From Sporisorium sorghi (Eukaryota; Basidiomycota; Ustilaginomycetes; Ustilaginales; Ustilaginaceae), in contig JALCCG010000257.1 of assembly GCA_023212695.1 (NCBI GenBank), positions 1 to 30,006 on the forward strand: a stretch of DNA of 30,006 nucleotides, written 5' to 3'. Below are positions 19,801 through 27,300 of this stretch, piece by piece. Position 1 is the stretch's first letter; the number at the start of each line of letters is the position of its first letter. A program made the translations under genes and the position numbers. The notes under the pieces are model-generated. The model had not been told where the DNA came from and made no database searches. It saw nothing but the letters and a program-made list of their open reading frames with translations.

Positions 19801-22237
19801 GGATGGGTTTGAGTGCGCTCGACAGCACCACGGCCGGGTTGAGGTAGGGGAAGAGATCCACATGTCGATAAAAGTGGGCGATGGATCGGTTGCCGCCGGA
19901 AGCAGACTTGAGCTTGACCGAGCCGATGACAATGTAGCGCACCACGGCATTCTTGCCCCTGTAGCTGCCCTTTGCGCCCTTGGACACGGGCAGCTCGAGC
20001 GAGAACGGGATCGAGTGCGAGCCCACCTTGCCCTCGGCATACCCCTCCGCATCCGGTCCGGCGGCAAAGCACGCCAGCGCGGAAAACGAACCCGTCTCAG
20101 GCGACGAGAGCGTCGGCGAGCCATGCAGGTAGTACGGCTCACTGGGCCCATTGCTCGAGCGGTCGCCATCGATCACCGACGCGTGGTGGTAGAAGATGTA
20201 CCGCGTATCGTCGGCCAGCAGCTCCTCGAAGCCCACAACGCGGATCTTGGGCTGGGCGAGCAGCACCCTGCCCTCCTTGTCCGAGCCTTTACGTACACGG
20301 ATCTGCATGCGGCCCTGGAGCGTGCCGCCCTCGACGACGAGATCGGACTCGAGCACCAGGTCGACCTCGACACGCGCCTTGCTCGCCTTGCCCTGCTCGA
20401 GCGCCGCTGGCGGAGGCGCTACGTTGGGTCCGACGGCATTGCTGCGCTTCAGGCCGTCGTGGATCACGGGCTTGGCGGCGGAGGAGGGCAGCTTGCGGTC
20501 CGAGTTGCCGAGCAGCCGGTTGAGCTCTTTGCCTCGACGGACAGGGTTGGCGTTGGTGCTGAGCAGCGTGCCGTGGCGCTCGAGCAGCGCAGCTGCGCTG
20601 ACGTTGGTCTCCGACAGGCTCCTGCGTGGCCGCGTTCGCACCTTGCCGCCGTTCTTCGCTGCATCTGCATCGATGCCGCTTGGCTTTGTAGTCGAAGCGC
20701 TGAGCTGGCTCGACACGGACGCAGACATCGTCGGCAACCCACCCTGGCTGAGCGACGTCTTCATCGTCTGCGCCCCCGCACCGAGCCGCACCGAGCCCAT
20801 GACACTATCCTGATCGAGTGCCGTGATCTCGTGCGGTAGGATCGGCAAGCCCGTATCGTACGTCATGCGGTAGTTGTCGAGGCTCACGAGCGCACCTCCG
20901 CGCTCGGCCTCCTCCAGACCCTGCAGCCCGCGCTTGCTGCGCATCGACACGCTGGCGAGCGACGTGCGCGAGCGCCGGTTCTGCTCCTGCGCCGCCGCCT
21001 TGGTGGACCCCTCCAGATTCGCAGCTTCACTATCGTCGTGCTGCGGCGCGTGCAGCTCCGTGGCGGCGCTAGGACTCTGCATCATGCTGGCCTTGGGGCC
21101 CTGGCTCGAGGTGTGCGAGCGCGCGAGCGAGACAGAGGACTTGTCGGAGTTGTGTGAGCTTTGCATTGCGGAAGGACTGATGTCGGAGCCGGCAGGGGCG
21201 TGCGAGGTGGCCGCACTGATGGTGTTGTTCTCGTGGTCGATGCGGCCGGTCTCGGATCCATCGGGGCCGTAGAAGCTGCCCACGCGCCACTTTGCAGCTG
21301 GTCTGGTGTCCGACGCAGTTGGCTCGCCGGTCATATCGATTCGCTCGAGCAGCTCGGGCGAAGGTTGGGCTGCGGTGGAAGGTCGGGATCGGGCCTGCTT
21401 GGCACGCGTATGACCGCCGAATCCATCCGGCACCATGACTTCGGTCTCGTCGTCCTCCGAGGTAGCGTCTTGGTAGGTGTCGGAGGCAGACGCTGGGCGT
21501 TGAGCGCCGTTCGTTGCAGACGAGGTGTGAGGAGGTCGGACCTTGGGACCCAACCGCGCCTGGAGGGCGGTCTGACGGCTCGCAGCACCCCGGATACTGA
21601 CTCGATTGCGTCCCGCTCCACGAGAGATCTCAGCCGACCTGCCCAGGCTGGACGCCCCATCGGAGCGGTAGCCAGAGGCGAGGCTCGTGTTGCTCGTGCT
21701 CTTCTGCACTACCCTTGCAGCCGTCAGATGCTGCTCCGACATCGGACGAGCTCTACCCGCTCCCGCCACAGCTGCAACCCTGCCAGGCTGAACCGCTTGC
21801 TTCCCGATCCTCTGCCCCCCGCTCCCCCCGCTGTCGGCACTCGTCACACTCGATTCGGTCAGCGTCGGGCTCTGATCGCTATCCGTCTCCGCCCCGCTCG
21901 TCGCTGTATCAGTCGTGTACCCGCCCATCGCCGCCACCGCTGCGCTCAAGCTATGCAGCTGGTGCGGCTGCACCTTCACCTCGTCTTCAGTGCAGGGCGA
22001 CATGAAGTCTTCATCCGTGTATGCTCCGTGCCCGAGCACGTCCGGCTCGCCCGAGACAATGCGCACGCGGCGCGCGTCTTCGTCGGCCGTCTTGGGGCGC
22101 GCGCCGCGCAGCTTGTTCATGGAGGATTTCTTGGGGATCATGTGCGCGCGCGTGCGGCTGTGAAAGCCCGAGGTGGTGGTGGTGGAAGTCGAGTAGGCGT
22201 CGGATTCATGCCCGAAGTCGATGCCTAGGCCGGACAT
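16868..22237 (-). CDS. Very large arrestin-domain (alpha-arrestin-type) protein
   Basis: Predicted 1789-residue protein. Alpha-arrestins are adaptors that recruit Rsp5/Nedd4-type ubiquitin ligases to plasma-membrane transporters for endocytosis. The arrestin fold occupies about residues 620-990. The N-lobe starts near VEVDLVLESDLVVEGG, continues through KIRVVGFEELL and HSIPFSLELPVSKGAKG, and ends about HFYRHVDLFPYLNP. The C-lobe runs from GKVHLMASLHRNTWVAGQ through INGMTLALIRTVTLYKP to PIRVINFVSLDPPP. Long disordered Ser/Thr/acidic segments flank it: residues 1-620 and 990-1789, including a Met/Gln repeat near 1220-1240. No canonical PPxY is seen; VPEY at 1767-1770, next to the C-terminus, fits the variant (L/V)PxY class. 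The start is the first ATG in the transcript direction (no sense ATG for 418 nt upstream, context ACCATGT). The frame remains open upstream only to a GTG. No intron is evident. The cargo is unknown. Confidence 0.82.
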   Translation of the reverse strand: MSGLGIDFGHESDAYSTSTTTTSGFHSRTRAHMIPKKSSMNKLRGARPKTADEDARRVRIVSGEPDVLGHGAYTDEDFMSPCTEDEVKVQPHQLHSLSAAVAAMGGYTTDTATSGAETDSDQSPTLTESSVTSADSGGSGGQRIGKQAVQPGRVAAVAGAGRARPMSEQHLTAARVVQKSTSNTSLASGYRSDGASSLGRSAEISRGAGRNRVSIRGAASRQTALQARLGPKVRPPHTSSATNGAQRPASASDTYQDATSEDDETEVMVPDGFGGHTRAKQARSRPSTAAQPSPELLERIDMTGEPTASDTRPAAKWRVGSFYGPDGSETGRIDHENNTISAATSHAPAGSDISPSAMQSSHNSDKSSVSLARSHTSSQGPKASMMQSPSAATELHAPQHDDSEAANLEGSTKAAAQEQNRRSRTSLASVSMRSKRGLQGLEEAERGGALVSLDNYRMTYDTGLPILPHEITALDQDSVMGSVRLGAGAQTMKTSLSQGGLPTMSASVSSQLSASTTKPSGIDADAAKNGGKVRTRPRRSLSETNVSAAALLERHGTLLSTNANPVRRGKELNRLLGNSDRKLPSSAAKPVIHDGLKRSNAVGPNVAPPPAALEQGKASKARVEVDLVLESDLVVEGGTLQGRMQIRVRKGSDKEGRVLLAQPKIRVVGFEELLADDTRYIFYHHASVIDGDRSSNGPSEPYYLHGSPTLSSPETGSFSALACFAAGPDAEGYAEGKVGSHSIPFSLELPVSKGAKGSYRGKNAVVRYIVIGSVKLKSASGGNRSIAHFYRHVDLFPYLNPAVVLSSALKPIQATSSKGLFLGGSGKVHLMASLHRNTWVAGQRVYVHIGIQNETTKKINGMTLALIRTVTLYKPRPELNLDGQQGAARELDPDACQTSTTRKKIAEEELEMGQKGSRGVVTAKGWWTGVEPGQRVESSHSMHIPADALSISRGRHVEVVYSIKVSIGSALSSDVSVELPIRVINFVSLDPPPLKKVGSGKFSTDATRNWAAPGSVFSDAKSPPGANATGGDADQMVARLKSVDAMRSPGKTEISLQNYDQHQHQAARLLSPGEVAAEQTRRLQHQKSLDFINHAIRSAAARRGVDVTPTTSSSSARTPSPAGLGIGVGGGIESDSASDSITGHSPGGSSSTDDDGGDEEGDDTKTPLAATRYTSTAAQPIFPPGCEPYTQHHHAAHQAQYTGNYSQLPVTLHLPGGMHHMQQMQMQMYQMQMGANPAYVQRTSSGSAAGAGAMLPMLRINNANAVSLDEIGDDYDNDDEDEEGQANQTLALNDESMAEMNMVIGSARLDYEEFGQFDDSVQASDVLEHGDTDEHAPILGQVRQHDDTAETDGWSLRRRGSAEDGEDEAGADGDLGQEEADDVAEVSTIMQAVSIAPGVNEAQMQGSTAPPPSAASASSSTVSPVAGLQRPVAPPHIPTRGDSRFTSAQDASHTSNVTRPLKINKEAATLLPQQVIRAKVSTEQLGAKRSSTGVVPLASKTGRVEGGAQQALSAANLKRHSDSLSYRHQQQQQAAVVQSRHRSTHSVTGLKPLILKSRATTGSSAGSRTPDAGMASPRDGGVESPDSVASDMPQIGQAQAARAVQTVEGKPTASPYKETDLPRSSTLQSLTKPAPALRHSDSTSSLVSETSTVEPAGALSRSHSTHNLRGAAIMVPSVRNKIAMLESRSAALREFTGTNQSAGNSPAASPLKASASTGKVAQLAERAERACSLTPSSSARLGRKGSWMSSAESEDGAGSVVSSVMTVPEYMKTAGSGLASFNAPVLRNL

Positions 22238-22655
22238 GGTGCGAGTGGGATTGCTGCGAGTAGCAGCGGTGCGTGCTGTGATGTACCTGGTGTGGGAAGG
22301 TGGTGATCGAGACGGCGACCCGGTGGGCCTGCTTTGTGTGACTAGTTGATGATGGTTGAAACGAATGTAAAGATAATATGAGGTAGTGGTTGAGGAGAAA
22401 GGTACGGTTAGGTTGGGAGAACGAAGATGGTGTTGAGGTGAGAGTGTGAACGGATCTCGAGCTAAATGGTGGAGACGATTCAAGCAAGAGCAGGTCAGTC
22501 TAGACGAGACAAGGCTAAGCGGTCTCACCTTGTGTCTTAGCTGTCAGAGCTCGGATCCCCAATGAAGCGGCTGTGGGAGATCTCTCTGGGCTGCAAGTTC
22601 AGTCGACAGAGAGGGTCAGGCAAAACAACGAGCCCAGGACGGCCTCACGAAACAA
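22238..22655 (-). promoter_or_regulatory. AUG-free 5' leader region of the arrestin gene
   Basis: No ATG on the minus strand for 418 nt upstream of the start codon, while the plus strand has several. In the sense direction the region is pyrimidine-rich with CTCACC/TCTTCT-like stretches. It is interpreted as 5' UTR plus proximal promoter; the transcription start is not resolved. Confidence 0.45.
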
Positions 22656-23612
22656 CATCTACGAGTGCCGTACTGCGGACGAACTGAGCGGCTAGGGATG
22701 CGGGGCGGTAGCAAGAGGCGAGAGCATGTATGTTGGATGGTCAAGGGCCGTGACGCCAAGCTGGCCTCCCGGATCGACTGACTGTCCTTGTACAGCTGGA
22801 GCGGAGGGAGCCACGGCACCGATTCAAGCCGGTCAGGCTTGCCAATGGCGAGTAGCAGCGGCAGGTGGTGATGATCGACCTCTGCTGCCAAACCAAGCCA
22901 CTCATAGAAGTCACAGCACTCGGAGGAGCGGGAGAAGCAAGCACAAAATACTTCGAGGTCACGTCACACGCGTCCTTTGAGCCATATCATTTTTGGGCGC
23001 CTCGATGTGCCCATGCCGTGCTGTAGTCGTTGCATCACAGCTGAGACTGCGCTTTGCTGTTCTATCTGCCGGGCCGACCAAGCTGAACGAGCCACAAGCA
23101 TGCAAGTGACGTTCGGTGGCTTGTGATCGGCGGGCCTGCCTTGCACTGTATGTCTAAGATGGCTGGCTCTTCAAAGTGTCGAACGAGGAGGCGCTACGTG
23201 ACAGAGATTTTCGAGTGGAAAGCTGCACTTAGGGAGGTCTAACATATGGCTATTTTTTGCAGCTCCCGATTCGAGCGTCCGATGACGCGCTCAAAAGTCG
23301 ACTTTATCACGTCACAAGCCACGCACGCACGCACGCACGCACGCCCGCACGATTCGCAGATACCCTCTCTTGTTCGCTGCATCCGAACCATCCTTTGCTT
23401 CTTTTTCTCATCATCACGGTTCCCTCGTCGCCTTGAGGCTTTCGGCCTTGCCTTCGCCTGTTTGTCTACAGAGCACTGCGACCGCGCCTAGTCGATACGG
23501 ATCGCTGTCAACGATTGTGGCTGTGCTCGATCTCGGGCACTCACTTCATCCTTCGTCGGTCTTGTTGCTTCTCGTCTACCTCCTTCATCAAGCATCGTCG
23601 TCATCACTCCTC
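22656..23612. promoter_or_regulatory. Shared divergent promoter region (arrestin / GT31)
   Basis: No gene is supported between the divergent genes. The core of the gap carries three ACGTCA/TGACGT motifs (22961-22966, 23107-23112, 23309-23314), the half-site of CRE/ATF-type bZIP elements. It also has one ACGTGA (23196-23201) and one ACGCGT MluI-box match (22968-22973) only one base from the first ACGTCA. The GT31-side part from 23285 to 23612 has no plus-strand ATG and looks like leader. Motif functions are inferred from other fungi. Confidence 0.4.
23321..23344. repeat. (ACGC)6 tetranucleotide repeat
   Basis: Six tandem ACGC units followed by degenerate copies (ACGCCCGCACG), about 360 bp upstream of the GT31 start codon. 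It lies seven bases from a TCACGTCA element. Confidence 0.9.
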
Positions 23613-23639
23613 ATGCTCGGCAGCGCAACACGCTCATAG
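23613..23639 (+). promoter_or_regulatory. Short upstream ORF (8 codons + stop) in the GT31 leader
   Basis: ATG at 23613 opens eight codons (MLGSATRS) and ends with TAG at 23637-23639, 66 nt before the main start. It is the only plus-strand ATG between 23285 and 23705, so a 5'-end-scanning ribosome would meet it if the leader covers it. Confidence 0.45.
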
Positions 23640-23705
23640 TCTCCTTCCCGAGGATCTACTCTACTCGCTGCCATCTCCTTGACGCAAACACGGTCATCGA
23701 CGACA

Positions 23706-26660
23706 ATGTCGGGCGGCCGCGGGTCGCCGCGAAGAGACCATAACGGCCCAACCAGTCCCACAACCGTCCAACGTCATCCATTCACACGCACACCTTCCAC
23801 CGAGCCACCGCGCTTCCACTTTGCTCGCGATGCCACTCGCAACGCTCCCACCTTGCATTCTGGCTCCGCTGTCGATGGCACTTTGGCCGTCAATCTCGGC
23901 TCGAATCCATCCGCCGCCCAGCACGAGCGCTCTTCGCTCGATGCCTCTGTCCACAGTCTAAGTTCATCCGCAGAATCGTATCCTGGCGTCCCCTCTTCCG
24001 CGGCTGGACCCTCTGCAGCCACAAAGTACTGGCCGGAGCCATCCGCCTCGCATGCGCATCCTGCGCCGTACAGCGTCAACCAGCTTTCGGATCCCGACAG
24101 CTATGCCATGGACGATCGCTCAGGTCCTCAGCACAGAACAGCTCGACTGCACATCAACTCGAACGGCTATGCATCCTCCACCGATGGCGACCTAACTCCC
24201 CTTGCGTCCACCTCGCGCGCAGCTTCAGCAGCTCCTGGCGCCCGTCTGCCCACGCCGCTCGTAGGCGTCAACCTCACCGACCAACAGATCGCCGACATGA
24301 CTGAATCTGATGTCTCCGAATACGACGACAGCGCCAAATTGCGGCGAGCACGACGAGGCAGCGGAGCAAATCCTAGCGCCACGTCCATGTTCAGCTCCAT
24401 CACCAAAACCCTTGGCGGCAGCGAGCCCTTCTGGATCAAGTCCGGCGGCGCATCCTACACTCCGCTCACCGCGACTCGACCACGAAGCCTCAAAAAGTCC
24501 AAATGGAATCGCAACTCCAAGACGGACAAAGCCCTCTTCTCCAATTCGGCCGCTGCTTCTTCCAAAGATCGCCTTCGCGGCCGAAGGTCAGCTCCAATAT
24601 GGACACATCCATTCACCATGGTCGTCTCGTTCTTCAGCAAGCTCTTCCGAACCGTGTTTGGTCCCATCCATCCCGTCACCATCGTCCTAGCACTCGTGCT
24701 CATCGCCAGCTTTGTCGCTTCCGTCACCAAGCTCATCATCTACATCCTCAATCCGGACAAGGAGCCGCTACCCTGGCGCACCTACTGTCAGAAGCAACCT
24801 TCCTTCCCGCACGCCTACGCCGACGCCCTCGCTCCCGTCGATGTGTTTGTAGGCGTCTTCAGCATCGACAGCGCCTACGAGCGCCGCCACCTCATTCGCA
24901 GCACCTACGCAACGCGCACCGTCCCCGTCGATCCGGACACGGGCACGCCGACCAGCAATGTCCAGGTCAAGTTTATCATTGGCAAGCCGCGCCAGGCACA
25001 CGCCAGGCGAGTCGCGCTCGAGATGGAGACGTTCAACGACCTCGTGGTGCTCGATATGGACGAAAACATGAACAGAGGCAAGACGCACGCCTTCTTTCGA
25101 TGGGCGGCAGAGAATGCCACCGTGCCCTTCTTGCGTGCGGTGGATCCCGAGCTGCAACAGCAGCACCACCAGCAGCATCAGACGCGCGCGCACTTGGGCG
25201 AGCAAGGTTTGGGCATGCACGGGAACGGTCATGGCCAGACACGCGAAGTGCTCGGCGGTTCTGTTGACCAAGCGCAACGCTACCAGGTGCTGTGGAAGAA
25301 GGCCGACTATGTGGTCAAAGCTGACGACGATGCCTACCTCGTCCTCGAAGAGCTCGAACGCCATCTGCGCGTAGCGCCTCGTCAAATGACTTACTGGGGC
25401 TACCTCATCCGCAACTGGTTCATGGGTGGCGAATGCTACGGCCTGTCCAGCGATCTGGTGCAGTATGTGGCGCATGACGAGACAGTGCTGCACCACATCA
25501 CGGGCAAGGAAGACAAGAAGGTGGCTCAGTGGATCAACCTCCATCCGAACCGATCCGACATCCATTGGGTGTCAGAACACTGCTGGATCTACGATCATCC
25601 CAAGGCGGGCACTGCCTACTCTCACGGCTTCCTGTTTCCGGACTATGTCGAGAAGATCAAGATGGAGGGTCGACGCGGGCTTACCGACCAGGAGATTGCA
25701 CGACGCGGCGGCGAGCATCGAGCCAAGTCGTACTCGACCGTGACGCGGTGGCATGCGCCGTATGTCGAGCCACGCAGCGATCTGACGATCGAAGAAGAGG
25801 TCGAGGCGCTCGTCGAGGGCGGGGGACGATGGGCGGGCACGTGGGTGCGCGGCGAAGAGGGCAACGACACGCAGATCTGGGTGCCATGGCAGCAGATCGT
25901 GTTTGAGGCCAACGATGATCGGCTGAGACCGCCCATGCTGGACGACTTGGGTTCGCACCCGACGCTCGCTGAAGAGGTCGGCATCGATCCCGCCACAGGC
26001 TTGACTGTGCGACACATCCACGGCGTCAACGGTCAGCCGGTGGACCCCTTTGCCGCCAACATGGACGGCGATCTGCAGCCGCATCAACGGAGAAGACGCG
26101 ATATACCCTTTCTTGCGCATCTGCCCTCGGTGCCTGGCTTCGATTTTGGCGCGGGCGGCGTGTCGCGCAGCGCGGCCGAGGAGCGCAAACGGTCTTTCGC
26201 CAGCGCAGCCATGCAGCCACGCATGATACCCCTGCCTACCCACAAGGACGGCAACGGCGAGGCGGACGAGCTGCGACGCCGTCGATACCTGGGCAAGCGA
26301 TTCGGTGGAACGGTGGTGGTGCACTACCTCAAGAAGAGCGAGTGGTTCTACGAGACCGCCCTGGCGCTTTCGGGACGGCGGCGCTTCTGGCCGGACGGCG
26401 CGGGCGGCACGGGCAGCGAGTGGCGCATGTACGGCAGTCCGCTGGTGCGCCACGAGGATGGTTATATCAGTGGAGGGAGGAGTCAGCCGCGTCCGGATAT
26501 GGACTTGGCGTATCTGCAGCAGGCGCGGATTCAGGCGCAGGCCAATGCGGCACAGGCGCAAGCGCTGGCAGCGAGGATGGGCAGTTTTACTAAACCCAAG
26601 GCGTCGAATCCGGGGCCGGCGGTACAGCCGCCGCAGCCGCAGCAGCCAGGATCATCTTGA
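23706..26660 (+). CDS. Family 31 (beta-1,3-galactosyltransferase-like) glycosyltransferase, type II membrane
   Basis: Predicted 984-residue Golgi-type glycosyltransferase that would transfer a sugar, in GT31 usually galactose or GlcNAc in beta-1,3 linkage, from a nucleotide sugar. A disordered Ser/Pro/Ala-rich cytosolic part of about 300 residues comes first. One hydrophobic segment follows at about 325-348 (TIVLALVLIASFVASVTKLI), then the luminal catalytic domain. It starts near 378 with VDVFVGVFSIDSAYERRHLI, the arginine motif of GT31. It has the metal-binding triad DDD at 540-542 (VKADDDAYLV), MGGECYGLS near 572, GKEDKKVAQW near 600 and SEHCWIYDHPKAG near 625. A Gln/His/Gly-rich insert (about 480-520) precedes the DDD motif. 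A second block near 869-880 (VVVHYLKKSEWF) resembles C-terminal parts of other fungal GT31 proteins. The start is the first in-frame ATG (A at -3). Acceptor and exact donor are not predictable from sequence. Confidence 0.87.
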   Translation: MSGGRGSPRRDHNGPTSPTTVQRHPFTRTPSTEPPRFHFARDATRNAPTLHSGSAVDGTLAVNLGSNPSAAQHERSSLDASVHSLSSSAESYPGVPSSAAGPSAATKYWPEPSASHAHPAPYSVNQLSDPDSYAMDDRSGPQHRTARLHINSNGYASSTDGDLTPLASTSRAASAAPGARLPTPLVGVNLTDQQIADMTESDVSEYDDSAKLRRARRGSGANPSATSMFSSITKTLGGSEPFWIKSGGASYTPLTATRPRSLKKSKWNRNSKTDKALFSNSAAASSKDRLRGRRSAPIWTHPFTMVVSFFSKLFRTVFGPIHPVTIVLALVLIASFVASVTKLIIYILNPDKEPLPWRTYCQKQPSFPHAYADALAPVDVFVGVFSIDSAYERRHLIRSTYATRTVPVDPDTGTPTSNVQVKFIIGKPRQAHARRVALEMETFNDLVVLDMDENMNRGKTHAFFRWAAENATVPFLRAVDPELQQQHHQQHQTRAHLGEQGLGMHGNGHGQTREVLGGSVDQAQRYQVLWKKADYVVKADDDAYLVLEELERHLRVAPRQMTYWGYLIRNWFMGGECYGLSSDLVQYVAHDETVLHHITGKEDKKVAQWINLHPNRSDIHWVSEHCWIYDHPKAGTAYSHGFLFPDYVEKIKMEGRRGLTDQEIARRGGEHRAKSYSTVTRWHAPYVEPRSDLTIEEEVEALVEGGGRWAGTWVRGEEGNDTQIWVPWQQIVFEANDDRLRPPMLDDLGSHPTLAEEVGIDPATGLTVRHIHGVNGQPVDPFAANMDGDLQPHQRRRRDIPFLAHLPSVPGFDFGAGGVSRSAAEERKRSFASAAMQPRMIPLPTHKDGNGEADELRRRRYLGKRFGGTVVVHYLKKSEWFYETALALSGRRRFWPDGAGGTGSEWRMYGSPLVRHEDGYISGGRSQPRPDMDLAYLQQARIQAQANAAQAQALAARMGSFTKPKASNPGPAVQPPQPQQPGSS

Positions 26661-27300
26661 TGCGAACTCTCTAATCAACTGCTCACTTGTCCAATACGAT
26701 GATCAACCGACCGCTTTCGGTCCCTGTCTTCTTACCGTGCACATTCGTGTGAGATGGTGGTGTGGAATGTGTGTTTGTGGAAGCTGCTTTGCGAACCTAC
26801 TGCAGTGATTATGCCGTCGTTGAGTCTTGATGACCAGCGAAACGAGTCTGCTGAACAGAGTTGCTTCGAGAACAACAACGAGAAAAAGTCGAAGCGACGC
26901 GTGACTCTCTACGCGACACGGCGAAGTGTCACTTTTCCTAGCCGACTCAGCCAGAAAGAATTCCAAAATTGCGAGCCAAAATCCCAAAGTCGCGTTCTGC
27001 TGCCCCTAATTTTTTCGTTGAGGAAAAAAGTGACACGCAAGTCGGTGGAGATGCACGCGAGGCCGACTGAGCCTCATCAGGTCCTTGGGTGGCGTGCCCC
27101 ATTTTTCACCACTCTTCTATCTTCTCATCCTCTCTTCACCTCCATTCTTGCCATCACCAACTAGCTCGCTACCAGAACAATCGTTGCAGCAACGTCAGGT
27201 CCGTACAGTGGTGTGATCCTGTCACTGCTTGCTTTCAACTACGAAAGCACTCCTACTGCCGATCAGCAGCAGCGTCTGGAGGCACTTGACAGCGTGAAAC
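26661..27300. promoter_or_regulatory. Intergenic: GT31 3' flank and RAD54 promoter/leader
   Basis: A 640-bp head-to-tail gap. The left part should hold the GT31 3' UTR; the right part is the RAD54 promoter. An MCB-type ACGCGT sits at 26897-26902. An inverted repeat has arms at 26926-26938 and 27022-27036 (GTGTCACTTTT against AAAAGTGACAC). The last 248 nt before the RAD54 ATG have no ATG and include a TCTTCTCATCC pyrimidine stretch around 27118-27150, a common feature near fungal transcription starts. Confidence 0.5.
26897..26902. promoter_or_regulatory. MluI cell-cycle box (ACGCGT) upstream of RAD54
   Basis: A perfect ACGCGT about 400 bp upstream of the RAD54 start. In budding yeast this element binds MBF (Mbp1-Swi6) and drives G1/S expression of DNA replication and repair genes. 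The role here is inferred from motif and gene identity only; a single six-base match can occur by chance. Confidence 0.35.

Noticed and set aside
22238..22528. 97-codon N-terminal extension of the arrestin protein
   Set aside because: It would need a GTG start. The region has no ATG and looks like pyrimidine-rich leader; the ATG at 22237 has good context.
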